Source: Lachnobacterium bovis DSM 14045
GTDB lineage: Bacteria; Bacillota; Clostridia; Lachnospirales; Lachnospiraceae
Length of the DNA stretch: 64,000 bases
Direction of reading: 5' to 3'
NCBI RefSeq assembly: GCF_900107245.1
Contig: NZ_FNPG01000012.1
Location: forward strand, 1 to 64,000
A program made the translations under genes and the position numbers. The notes beneath the pieces are model-generated. The model was given only the letters and a program-made list of their open reading frames with translations. It was not told the DNA's origin and did no database searches. Below are positions 37,021 to 45,304 of the stretch, piece by piece. How positions within the stretch are numbered: position 1 is the first letter of the stretch; each line of letters begins with the position of its first letter.

Positions 37021-39198
37021 ATTATTTCACGAAAGAAATTAATACAACTGTTTGCTCCTATAGTTTTAACACTTTGTCTCTTGTTTAATACAACAGGTTG
37101 TTCAAAAGTAACTGAATTGTTCTCATCTCAGGATAATGCTTATTATGATTCTCCAAAATTTTGGGAAGCTACAACTCCTGACCCAAAACAAAAAGGCTTG
37201 TACAAATTAGAGAATCCTTTTTTTGAAAACAAGCCTTATAACAATTTAGCTAATTTTGGAAACAACATACTTTTAATTGGGGAAGCTCGTTATGATTCAA
37301 TTAAATCTGATCTTCCATTATATTCTTTTGACATTTATGACCCTTGGGAAAATGAGATTAGTCAATCTTTAGATGCCAAAGATTTGTTATGTACAAAATA
37401 TGAAATATCAGATGATCACCTTTTATGTTTTAGTGGCAAAAACAAAACTTTATCTATTTATGATAAAGAATTATCTTTAGTTTACCGCTTGAAAATTAAG
37501 GATTTAATCGGAAAGGAAGATTATAAATCTTTTACATATTCTTTTAATAGTAGTAACGAAAAATTATTTGCCCTAAAAAAGGATGGTACTTTGTACACAA
37601 TTACCTTGTCAGATAAAATTCATCATAATAAGCTATTTAAATTTTTTGAAAAAAATGAAAGCTACAGTAACGCAAGTTACAAAAAAACAGATTCAAAGTA
37701 CAGAGATTGCTATATCATTGGCGATAATGAAGCTAAAAATAAATTCTTTGTTCGTGGCGTTAACACCAATTCATATCGTTATTCCTACGGTGTTTTTAAC
37801 ACAGCCAAAAATGCTTTAACAAATACCTACCCTGGAACAGCTTATTATAGAGGTGACTCATGCAACGAACATATAATTGTTCAGGTGGATTACAACAGAA
37901 ATTATTGGAAATTCATTGACACCAAAGATAATACATCCAAATATTTTTATGCTAAAAATTGTGTAAAAGCAAAACCTTATGGCAACAATAATCTTATGCT
38001 ACGCAGAGATATCGGATACGACCAGGCTGTAAAAAGACAAAACATTACTTCAGTATTTACTGCTTATTCTTCTTCTGGCAAAGCTATATCTTCAATCAAA
38101 TTGGACTTTGGCAACGCCGAAAAAGGAAAAGAGAACTATTTATCAAAGGATCAGATTTACTTGGAAAAAAGCGGATGCTGTTTTATCCTAAAATACGACT
38201 TAAAAGGTAATCCTTTTATTTATATTTGGAAAATTAATGCATCCTCACTAAAGCAAAACAACAATTCCGACACGAGCAATAGTGTTTCTAGTGACAGTAA
38301 CAGCTCTGACGATAACTCTAACAGCGATTACACTATCGAGGATTTATCTTTTTTCGATAATCTATTAGATTTACAAAATTCAAAATCCAACGAAACCGGT
38401 GTAATCATCAACAATTTGATGGATAACAATACCTATAAATGGGATAGTTTATCAGAAGCCAGAAAATTTGCTGATAAAATAGAAAATGATTACGGTATTA
38501 AGGTGTTTATTGGGCCTCAAGTTCCCAAAAAAATCGATGTTTTTAGTGTCAAACAAAACTTAGATGCTGACGAGATAATGGAAAGTCTTGAATCATTAAA
38601 TAAGATTCTTTCCTCTTATCCTAAAGATTTTTTCAAACAACTTTGTTTTTCTGACATCTATGGCATCAGGATTTATATCGCTAACTCAATAGGTTCAAAG
38701 CACGACAACACGATTGCCGATCCAAGTGGTTTTGTTAATACCATTGATTCTTATCTTGTTATGGTCCTAGATTCATCCTACAGCTGGGATTGGCCATACA
38801 CCGTCAACCATGAGTTTTCTCATATGATTGACCGAAAACTTGAATTTGAGCATTCCTATAATCCATCATTAACCTATAATGAGGAAGAGTGGAACAAGTA
38901 TAATCCAGCTGGTTTTGAATATCTACAGACATACAATAATTACTCTAAAAGTAAAGGATATTCAAAAAATCCAAAATACTTTATTGATAGTTACGGAACA
39001 ACTTTTGCAACCGAAGATAGAGCTGAAATATTCGGATCTGCTATGGCTTATCATTTGAATGGCTCAAACAAGCAATATTTTGCTCAAAATAGCCCTATTA
39101 GAGCTAAGATGGAATACTATTGTCAATGTATACGACAAGGATTTCCTTCGTCAAATTGGGATAAAGTAATGCCATGGGAAAGATGTTTAAACGAATAG
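37021..39198 (+). CDS. Lipoprotein with C-terminal HExxH zinc metallopeptidase domain, apparent ATT start
   Basis: About 725 residues. Read from an ATT at 37021, the N-terminus is a proper lipoprotein signal: SRKK, a hydrophobic stretch, then TTGC with Cys27. The first standard start (TTG, 37081) would remove most of it. The middle (about 40-400) has repeated beta-strand-like segments that suggest a propeller, followed by a Ser/Asn/Asp-rich linker. The C-terminal domain carries NHEFSHMIDR (HExxH at residues 597-601) and a possible third ligand in ATEDRAEIFG (about 665-669), the pattern of a gluzincin protease. Substrate unknown; cell-surface peptidase by inference. It follows malR by 60 bp. 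Confidence 0.72.
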   Translation: MISRKKLIQLFAPIVLTLCLLFNTTGCSKVTELFSSQDNAYYDSPKFWEATTPDPKQKGLYKLENPFFENKPYNNLANFGNNILLIGEARYDSIKSDLPLYSFDIYDPWENEISQSLDAKDLLCTKYEISDDHLLCFSGKNKTLSIYDKELSLVYRLKIKDLIGKEDYKSFTYSFNSSNEKLFALKKDGTLYTITLSDKIHHNKLFKFFEKNESYSNASYKKTDSKYRDCYIIGDNEAKNKFFVRGVNTNSYRYSYGVFNTAKNALTNTYPGTAYYRGDSCNEHIIVQVDYNRNYWKFIDTKDNTSKYFYAKNCVKAKPYGNNNLMLRRDIGYDQAVKRQNITSVFTAYSSSGKAISSIKLDFGNAEKGKENYLSKDQIYLEKSGCCFILKYDLKGNPFIYIWKINASSLKQNNNSDTSNSVSSDSNSSDDNSNSDYTIEDLSFFDNLLDLQNSKSNETGVIINNLMDNNTYKWDSLSEARKFADKIENDYGIKVFIGPQVPKKIDVFSVKQNLDADEIMESLESLNKILSSYPKDFFKQLCFSDIYGIRIYIANSIGSKHDNTIADPSGFVNTIDSYLVMVLDSSYSWDWPYTVNHEFSHMIDRKLEFEHSYNPSLTYNEEEWNKYNPAGFEYLQTYNNYSKSKGYSKNPKYFIDSYGTTFATEDRAEIFGSAMAYHLNGSNKQYFAQNSPIRAKMEYYCQCIRQGFPSSNWDKVMPWERCLNE

Positions 39199-39210
39199 AT
39201 AAGTAAAGAA

Positions 39211-39284
39211 TAAAATTCCTTATTGCTTAACAAACCAACCGCAAGTAGGTGAATGGTTCTGTTATGGCAATAAGGATTTTTTAT
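39211..39284 (+). terminator. Large structured terminator of the metallopeptidase gene
   Basis: CCTTATTGC and GCAATAAGG form the outer stem and are followed by a T-run. Inside, TAACA/TGTTA, ACCA/TGGT and ACC/GGT continue the helix, making an unusually long structure for a terminator. Confidence 0.75.
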
Positions 39285-39286
39285 AC

Positions 39287-39316
39287 AAAAAAATCCATAA
39301 TCTTACGATTATAGAT
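39287..39316 (-). terminator. tRNA operon terminator
   Basis: On the - strand ATCTATAATC pairs with GATTATGGAT over a GTAA loop, followed by seven T, directly after tRNA-Leu. Confidence 0.75.
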
Positions 39317-39323
39317 TCAATCA

Positions 39324-39407
39324 TGCCGGCGACCGGAATCGAACCGGTACTGTGTCGCCACAACAGGATTTTAAGTCCTGCGCGTCTGCCAGTTCCGCCA
39401 CGCCGGC
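39324..39407 (-). tRNA. tRNA-Leu(UAA)
   Basis: An 84-nt class II tRNA with acceptor arms GCCGGCG/CGCCGGC, discriminator A, a TAA anticodon in the loop CTTAAAA, a variable arm of leucine type and GGTTCGATTCC in the T arm. The 3' CCA is not encoded. It is second in a two-tRNA transcript behind tRNA-Tyr. Confidence 0.95.
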
Positions 39408-39446
39408 ACGTTATTTATATATAACAAGAGAGATTTGATAAATTAA

Positions 39447-39528
39447 TGGGCAGTGGTGGATTCGAACCACCGAAGCAATTTGCAGCAGATTTACAGTCTG
39501 TCCCCTTTGGCCACTCGGGAAACTGCCC
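39447..39528 (-). tRNA. tRNA-Tyr(GUA)
   Basis: An 82-nt class II tRNA with acceptor arms GGGCAGT/ACTGCCC, GTA anticodon in the loop CTGTAAA, long variable arm and GGTTCGAATCC T arm. CCA is not encoded. It lies 39 bp upstream of tRNA-Leu under the promoter at 39563-39591. Confidence 0.95.
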
Positions 39529-39562
39529 ATTCGGTCATCAAGATTTCTCCTGACAAGATAGA

Positions 39563-39591
39563 AGTATATCACCTTTAATCATAAAATGCAA
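39563..39591 (-). promoter_or_regulatory. tRNA promoter
   Basis: On the - strand TTGCAT (39586-39591) and TATACT (39563-39568) are 17 bases apart, 34 bp before tRNA-Tyr. Confidence 0.7.
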
Positions 39592-39766
39592 GTACTTTTT
39601 TCAATTTTTTTCTTTTTTTTAATTTTTACGGAATTATGATTTTTATTCTGCTTTTTTCTGTTTTATATAAAAACTATACCTCAGCCTAAGCCATACAGAT
39701 TTAGCTAAATAATAATGACTTCTCTTTTAATATTTTAGACAGATAATAGTAGCTCCTTTTCTATGC

Positions 39767-39861
39767 AAAAAAAAGACAGCGAACGCTGCCTTTTTAGGAG
39801 AAGGTATTTTTACTATGGGGTATAGCAAAAACTATATATAATGTATTGGGGGGTTTTTACA
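39767..39861 (-). ncRNA. Candidate small RNA with C-rich loops
   Basis: A gene-free stretch of about 95 nt on the - strand runs from a promoter-like region (39868-39898) to a clean intrinsic terminator (CAGCG/CGCTG at 39777-39788, then eight T). The transcript would carry AACCCCCC, TACCCCAT and CCTTCTCCT segments, the last able to pair with ribosome binding sites, plus a TATAG/CTATA hairpin. C-rich single-stranded loops are typical of Firmicutes trans-acting sRNAs. No homology was checked. Confidence 0.4.
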
Positions 39862-39898
39862 GGTATTATAATACCATCTTTAGATACAAAAGTGTCAA
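39862..39898 (-). promoter_or_regulatory. Possible sRNA promoter with palindromic -10 region
   Basis: TTGACA (39893-39898) is followed after 19 bases by TATTAT, which lies in a perfect 14-bp palindrome GGTATTATAATACC (39862-39875). The spacing is longer than ideal. From 39899 to 40018 nothing else was seen. Confidence 0.4.
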
Positions 39899-40018
39899 CA
39901 AAATTACACTTATTTTTTACTTTTTTTTGTGCATATTCACTTATTTTTCACAGTTTTTATATTTCTCAAAAAACTACTGTTTTTTTCGTATTTTTTTCTG
40001 CGATTTTTTACAATTTAT

Positions 40019-40059
40019 AAAAAAAGCTCAACCAATAGATAATAATCTATCAGTTGAGC
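40019..40059 (-). terminator. ftsH terminator
   Basis: GCTCAAC (40026-40032) pairs with GTTGAGC (40053-40059), with ATAGAT/ATCTAT inside; on the - strand a T-run follows. Confidence 0.85.
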
Positions 40060-40102
40060 CTCTAATTCCATTATGATTAAATATAATCATAATCCAATCT
40101 AA

Positions 40103-42154
40103 TTATGATCTAATTAAATCATCAAATCCACTCATATCATAATCTGAATCACTGGTATCGTTTGAACAATTTGAGCCGTCTGTATGCTTAGCATTACCTG
40201 CGTCGTCTTTTTTATTGATATTACTTGAATCATTTGTAGCATTTCCATCTTTGTTTAATTCAATTTTAAATGAATTGCTATCTTTTAATTCTGCATCTAC
40301 AACATCGTCATCGAATAATGCTTCAAACTCTTTGCGTGAAATCTTTTCTTTCTTCAAAAGAAGAGCTGCACATCTTTCTAAGACATCCATATTTTCGTTA
40401 ATAATCTGAACTGCACGCTCATGTGCTTTATCAATTATAACTTTAACTTCTCTATCAATTTCTTCGGCAACGCCTTCGCTATAGCCTCTAGAACGTCCAA
40501 ATTCATTGCCAATAAAGACTTCTTCATCATCGTTGTCATAGCATACTAACCCAAGCTTATCTGACATTCCAAAACGTTTAATCATTGCTTTCGCCATTCT
40601 TGTTGCCTGTTTAATATCTTGAGAAGCACCTGTTGTGATATCATCGAAGATTATTTCTTCTGCAACACGTCCTCCTAAATCAACGATAATCTCTTGGAAC
40701 ATTTTACCTTTGGTATTAAACATTTCATCTTTTTCAGGAAGAGGCATTGTATAACCCGCTGCTCCTTGTCCTGTTGGAATAATTGAAACTGAATAAACTG
40801 GTCCAACATCTGGCAAAACATGGAACAATATTGCATGTCCAGCTTCATGATATGCTGTAATTTTTTTCTCTTTTTCAGAAATGATTTTACTACGCTTTTC
40901 TTTTCCTAAACCTACTTTTATGAAAGCTTTTTTGATATCTTCTTGCATAATAAACGCTCTATCATATTTAGCTGCAAGAATTGCTGCTTCGTTCAATAAG
41001 TTTTCAAGATCCGCACCTGTAAAACCAGCTGTTGTCTGAGCAATCTGTTTTAAATCAACATCATCACTCAAAGGTTTATTTTTAGCATGTACTTCTAGAA
41101 TTTCTTCACGACCACCTACATCAGGACTTCCGACATATACTTTTCTATCAAAACGACCTGGACGCATGATAGCTGGATCCAAAATATCTACACGGTTGGT
41201 TGCCGCCATTACGATGATTCCTTCATTAACTCCAAAACCATCCATCTCTACAAGCATCTGGTTAAGAGTCTGTTCTCTTTCATCATGGCCACCACCCATT
41301 CCAGCTCCACGTTTACGAGCAACTGCATCAATTTCATCTATAAAAACAATACATGGTGCATTTTTCTTCGCATCTTCAAATAAATCTCTAACACGCGATG
41401 CACCAACACCAACAAACATCTCTACAAAATCAGAACCGGAAATACTAAAGAAAGGTACTCCTGCCTCTCCTGCAATAGCTTTTCCTAATAATGTCTTACC
41501 TGTTCCCGGAGGTCCTACTAAAAGGATTCCTTTAGGAATTCTTGCACCAAGTCTTGTATATTTCTTAGGTGCTTTTAGGAAATCCACGATTTCTTCAACT
41601 TCTTCTTTTTCTTCCTTCAATCCGGCTACATCATTAAAAGTAATATGGTTATTTTCTTTTGTTGAAAGTCTAGCACGACTTTTTCCAAAATTCATCATTC
41701 TACCACCGCTACTATTATTTGCTGAATTGCTATTTGACATAAGTAGTCCAACACATACAATCAATACGCCTATAAGGATAATAGGTAAATATTTTAGAAA
41801 TACGTCTTCTCGCTTCACATCAGACACATGATAATTTTTAAAGTTATAATCATTAATTATCTGCTGCTCAACGTTAATATTTGAAGAATAAAGTACTCTA
41901 TGCTCTCCTCCCTCAAAAACGACTTCTATTTTACCTGTTGGAACCTGCTCATTTTGAACAATTGTTACCTCTTTAATTCTATTGTTCTTATTTGCATTAC
42001 CCTTTACTGTTTCTTTGATTTCTTTTCTAAATTCTTCACGAGTATATGTATTTGTCACTGTATTGCCTGTCCACCAATACCAAATGCCAAACAATAATAG
42101 CAATACCATAAAATATACTCCAAGCCCCTGAAATCTGTTCATTTTCTTATTCAA
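40103..42154 (-). CDS. ftsH: ATP-dependent zinc metalloprotease FtsH
   Basis: Membrane-bound AAA+ protease that degrades membrane and regulatory proteins. The 683 residues have two transmembrane segments (about 10-27 and 120-140) flanking an external domain, an AAA domain (Walker [12 protein letters not shown], Walker [11 protein letters not shown], second region [19 protein letters not shown]) and a zinc protease domain with HEAGH. The C-terminal 60 residues are a low-complexity Asn/Asp/Ser tail. Start: TTG at 42154 with GGAGGAGG upstream; an ATG four codons in is an alternative. Last gene of the divIC-tilS-hpt-ftsH run, a gene order widespread in Firmicutes. Confidence 0.96.
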   Translation of the reverse strand: MNKKMNRFQGLGVYFMVLLLLFGIWYWWTGNTVTNTYTREEFRKEIKETVKGNANKNNRIKEVTIVQNEQVPTGKIEVVFEGGEHRVLYSSNINVEQQIINDYNFKNYHVSDVKREDVFLKYLPIILIGVLIVCVGLLMSNSNSANNSSGGRMMNFGKSRARLSTKENNHITFNDVAGLKEEKEEVEEIVDFLKAPKKYTRLGARIPKGILLVGPPGTGKTLLGKAIAGEAGVPFFSISGSDFVEMFVGVGASRVRDLFEDAKKNAPCIVFIDEIDAVARKRGAGMGGGHDEREQTLNQMLVEMDGFGVNEGIIVMAATNRVDILDPAIMRPGRFDRKVYVGSPDVGGREEILEVHAKNKPLSDDVDLKQIAQTTAGFTGADLENLLNEAAILAAKYDRAFIMQEDIKKAFIKVGLGKEKRSKIISEKEKKITAYHEAGHAILFHVLPDVGPVYSVSIIPTGQGAAGYTMPLPEKDEMFNTKGKMFQEIIVDLGGRVAEEIIFDDITTGASQDIKQATRMAKAMIKRFGMSDKLGLVCYDNDDEEVFIGNEFGRSRGYSEGVAEEIDREVKVIIDKAHERAVQIINENMDVLERCAALLLKKEKISRKEFEALFDDDVVDAELKDSNSFKIELNKDGNATNDSSNINKKDDAGNAKHTDGSNCSNDTSDSDYDMSGFDDLIRS

Positions 42155-42187
42155 CTTATCCCTCCTCCTTTACATTTTTATCTAAAA

Positions 42188-42727
42188 TTACTCTATATCT
42201 TCTACAAAACCAATATATGGTAAATTTCGATATCTCTGATCAAAATCAAGACCATATCCAACTACAAATTTATCTGGAATAACAAATCCTGTATAGTCTA
42301 CATTTACATCATCAACAACACGTCTATCTGGTTTATCTAATAAAGTACAAAGTGTTAATGTCTTAGGATTTCTACTTTCAAATAATTTTAGTAATCGACT
42401 TAATGTATTTCCTGAATCTATAATATCTTCAACAATAATTACGTTTTCACCTTCAACAGATTCTTCTAAATCTTTCTTTACATTGATTACACCCGAAGAT
42501 TTAGTTGCTGCTCCATAACTAGAAACAGTCATAAAGTCAATAGTCATTGGTAATTCTATTCTTTTTGCTAATTCTGTTGTAAAGAAAATAGAACCTTTCA
42601 AAATACATACCAAAAATACTGACTCACCTTTAAATTTTTCTGTGATTTCTGCACCTATTTCAGCAATTCTTTTATTTAATTGCTCTTCTGTTAAATATAC
42701 TGAAATATTATGTTTAGTTGTATCCAT
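42188..42727 (-). CDS. hpt: Hypoxanthine phosphoribosyltransferase
   Basis: Salvages hypoxanthine/guanine to IMP/GMP with PRPP. The 179 residues include VCILKGSIFFTTELAKRI and the PRPP-binding loop VIIVEDIIDSGNTL, then LLDKPDRR and the purine-stacking region near the C-terminus. Start at 42727 follows GGAGGAAATTAA; the tilS stop lies within this spacer one base before the ATG, so the two are translationally coupled. An upstream in-frame start at 42757 lies inside tilS and is rejected. Confidence 0.95.
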   Translation of the reverse strand: MDTTKHNISVYLTEEQLNKRIAEIGAEITEKFKGESVFLVCILKGSIFFTTELAKRIELPMTIDFMTVSSYGAATKSSGVINVKKDLEESVEGENVIIVEDIIDSGNTLSRLLKLFESRNPKTLTLCTLLDKPDRRVVDDVNVDYTGFVIPDKFVVGYGLDFDQRYRNLPYIGFVEDIE

Positions 42728-42728
42728 T

Positions 42729-44222
42729 TTAATTTCCTCCGTTATATTGAATTTCAAGAATACTTTCGGTCATATCAGAAATCCTATATGAATATCCTAT
42801 TCTCATTCCTACTATCCATATTATTTCTGAATCTTGTGTCAACAATGGAATGTGGTCTCTTTCACTAGCTAAAACTTTCTCATCAATAAAATATGATTTT
42901 AGCTTTTTATGGTGTCCATCTGAATCGCTAACAATAAAATCGCCACTTCTTCTATTGCGAATTTGAAAGCCTTTTTTTATCTTATCATAATCTAAGTATT
43001 TAGTATACTTTTTTTTAATAAGGTCCTCGGGATTAACAGATGCATGTAACAATCGAACGCTGAAATAGCTTTTCGTTCCATCATTCAAAGAAATAATAAG
43101 TTTCTCTCCATCTACTAACTCCTCAAGTTTTTCAAAAAAATCAGATTTTATCTCTATAACATTCCTTACGTCTTTATAATCGACATTTTTCTTGTTTTCT
43201 TTCACTTTATTTTTCAAAAAAACTTTTATCGTTTCATATGACACTACAGCTTGAATATTATAAGGCAACAAAACCTTACGCCCTGTCTGCTTATTTATCA
43301 AATCAAGTACTGCCATCACATGCTTGTTAGTTATATCTTTTTTCTTTTTGGCACAAGAAATAATAGTAGTTCTAATTACTTCCTTTGCTATCGCTATATC
43401 GCACTCCGACAGTTTATTGATATTAATATTATAAACTTCATTGCCATGTTTATCATGTTCTATCGAGACTATTTTTTTATACTCTCTATCTGCTTCCTTC
43501 CTAAAATAATTACGAATTTCACGCAATTTATTTGCTGTCTCGTTTATATGTAAAACAGCTTGATTATTTATTTGATTCAATTGCGGCAAAATATTTTTTC
43601 TAATACGATTTCTGTCATATTGAATATCACTATTGGTAGAATCCGTGCAAAAGTCCTGATTCTTTTCTGCCAAAAATCGTTCAATTTCCGCTCTGCTTAC
43701 GCCCAATAGAGGTCTGATATAGTACACATTTTTGCTGACATGTCGGATTGGTTCTATTCCACACACACCGTCAATTCCTGTTCCTCTTGCCATCTGAAAC
43801 AATATTGTTTCTGTATTATCTTCTAAATGATGTGCAATCGCAATTTTTACGGAGTCTGATTTTTCTGCACGCGAAAATGCCACCTTTTTGAACTTTTCAT
43901 AACGCAAAATTCGTGCAGCTTCTTCCTCACCCAAGCCATGAGACTTTGCATAATTTATTACATCAACATGAAAAATATTAATTGGTATTTCTAGATTTTT
44001 GCATAATTTTTCCACAAACCTTGCGTCAGATAAGCTCTGTTCTCCACGAATTCCATGTTCTACGTGGACAACTTCTAAATAAAATGACAAACTCTTTTTA
44101 AGTTCATTTAAAATCAATAACATAGCAACAGAATCTGCCCCACCAGAAACTGCCGCAATAATCCTATCATCTTTCCCTATCAACCCATTTGGGATTATAT
44201 ATTTTTTTATTTTATTTATCAT
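42729..44222 (-). CDS. tilS: tRNA(Ile)-lysidine synthetase
   Basis: Modifies C34 of the tRNA-Ile CAU anticodon to lysidine so it reads AUA. The 497 residues begin with the PP-loop ATPase domain (AAVSGGADSVAMLL, VEHGIRGEQS), with AHHLEDNTETILFQMARGTG following, and continue with the TilS central and C-terminal domains (FQIRNRRSGDFI, KKLKSYFIDEKV). Normal length. Essential gene in its standard position before hpt. Confidence 0.95.
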   Translation of the reverse strand: MINKIKKYIIPNGLIGKDDRIIAAVSGGADSVAMLLILNELKKSLSFYLEVVHVEHGIRGEQSLSDARFVEKLCKNLEIPINIFHVDVINYAKSHGLGEEEAARILRYEKFKKVAFSRAEKSDSVKIAIAHHLEDNTETILFQMARGTGIDGVCGIEPIRHVSKNVYYIRPLLGVSRAEIERFLAEKNQDFCTDSTNSDIQYDRNRIRKNILPQLNQINNQAVLHINETANKLREIRNYFRKEADREYKKIVSIEHDKHGNEVYNININKLSECDIAIAKEVIRTTIISCAKKKKDITNKHVMAVLDLINKQTGRKVLLPYNIQAVVSYETIKVFLKNKVKENKKNVDYKDVRNVIEIKSDFFEKLEELVDGEKLIISLNDGTKSYFSVRLLHASVNPEDLIKKKYTKYLDYDKIKKGFQIRNRRSGDFIVSDSDGHHKKLKSYFIDEKVLASERDHIPLLTQDSEIIWIVGMRIGYSYRISDMTESILEIQYNGGN

Positions 44223-44227
44223 AAAAA

Positions 44228-44524
44228 TTATTTACTTTCTTCCTTAAAAATAATTTCATTATCGTTAGCTAACCCAAGTTTGGATTTTGCAGTATTTTCT
44301 ATATATTCTTTAGACTTAGTATATTCTTCGTACTTTTTAATCTGTTTGGTTCTTTGTTTCTCATTTTTAATTTTCTTTTTTAAATTCTTCTGTTCCTGTA
44401 CATACTCTTTATTCTGTTTTTTCATTGAGTAAACATTGTACGACATTGCACCAACAAATACGACCGCTATAACACCTGCAATAGCAAATATTTTCGTGTT
44501 TCTTACTTTTCGTCTAATTTTCAT
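44228..44524 (-). CDS. divIC: Septum formation initiator DivIC/FtsB family
   Basis: A 98-residue bitopic cell-division protein: short basic cytoplasmic tail (KIRRKVRNTK), one membrane helix (about 11-32), then an external coiled coil and a small C-terminal domain (ENTAKSKLGLANDNEIIF) typical of DivIC/FtsB. It stabilises the FtsL/DivIB complex at the septum. Five bases separate it from tilS, and rqcP is 14 bases upstream. Confidence 0.85.
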   Translation of the reverse strand: MKIRRKVRNTKIFAIAGVIAVVFVGAMSYNVYSMKKQNKEYVQEQKNLKKKIKNEKQRTKQIKKYEEYTKSKEYIENTAKSKLGLANDNEIIFKEESK

Positions 44525-44538
44525 ATTCTATCTACCCC

Positions 44539-44778
44539 TTATACATATTCAAATAAATCCTTTGCCTGTTCCTTTTTTGTTGTATCCTGGATATCTAATA
44601 CTCTTACTTTTACTGTCTTTTGTCCAAACGCAATCTCAATTATGTCACCTACTTTTACTTTAACAGAAGCTTTTGCCGGTTTACCATTAACCATAACTCT
44701 ACCCGCATCACATGCTTCATTTGCAACTGTACGTCTTTTTATTAAACGTGATACCTTTAAAAACTTATCTAATCGCAT
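44539..44778 (-). CDS. rqcP: S4-domain RNA-binding protein RqcP
   Basis: A 79-residue S4-domain protein (MRLDKFLKVSRLIKRRTVAN, VMVNGKPAKASVKVKVGD) of the YabO/Hsp15 group. RqcP binds stalled 50S subunits and assists RqcH in adding alanine tails during ribosome quality control. Full length. GGAGAGG precedes the ATG. It heads the division/tRNA-modification run and follows hup with a terminator between. Confidence 0.92.
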   Translation of the reverse strand: MRLDKFLKVSRLIKRRTVANEACDAGRVMVNGKPAKASVKVKVGDIIEIAFGQKTVKVRVLDIQDTTKKEQAKDLFEYV

Positions 44779-44851
44779 TCTATCCTCTCCTTAAGTATAA
44801 CACTTTTCCGTTTTAAATAATTATTTTTTACAAATATATTTTTTCTTATAG

Positions 44852-44882
44852 AAAAAAGTGGAACGCTCCAATTGCGTCCCAC
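44852..44882 (-). terminator. hup terminator
   Basis: GTGGaACGC pairs with GCGTcCCAC over a short loop, followed on the - strand by six T. Confidence 0.85.
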
Positions 44883-44919
44883 CATAATTCTATAAATATA
44901 ACACTCTAATTATTCGATA

Positions 44920-45195
44920 TTAGTTATTAACTTGCTCTTTTAAACTTTTACCTGGTTTAAATTTAGGTGCTTTTGATGCAGGAATTTGCATTTCTTCTTT
45001 AGTCTGTGGATTTCTACCCATTCTTGCAGCTCTTTCTACAACTTCGAATGTACCAAATCCAACTAATTGGATTTTTTCACCCTTCTGTAATTCTTCTACA
45101 ACAACCTCCTGAAATGCTCTTAAAGCGTTTTCAGCGTCCTTTTTAGATAACATAGCTTTATCTGCCATTGCTGCAACTAATTCTGTTCTGTTCAT
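44920..45195 (-). CDS. hup: HU-family DNA-binding protein
   Basis: A 91-residue nucleoid protein: helical base (MNRTELVAAMADKAMLSKKD), beta arms with GFGTFEVVERAARMGRNPQT and the PKFKPGKSLKEQV terminus. It bends DNA without sequence specificity and helps compact the chromosome. GAGGAGG lies before the ATG. Monocistronic with its own terminator. Confidence 0.96.
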   Translation of the reverse strand: MNRTELVAAMADKAMLSKKDAENALRAFQEVVVEELQKGEKIQLVGFGTFEVVERAARMGRNPQTKEEMQIPASKAPKFKPGKSLKEQVNN

Positions 45196-45304
45196 TATTA
45201 TTTCCTCCTCTGGATATTATATTTTATAGAGTCCCGCTCCTAAAATCTATTACAAGAATATATATACTTGTTTTTCAAGTTTTTGTCAAGAAAAAAGTTG
45301 TTTT

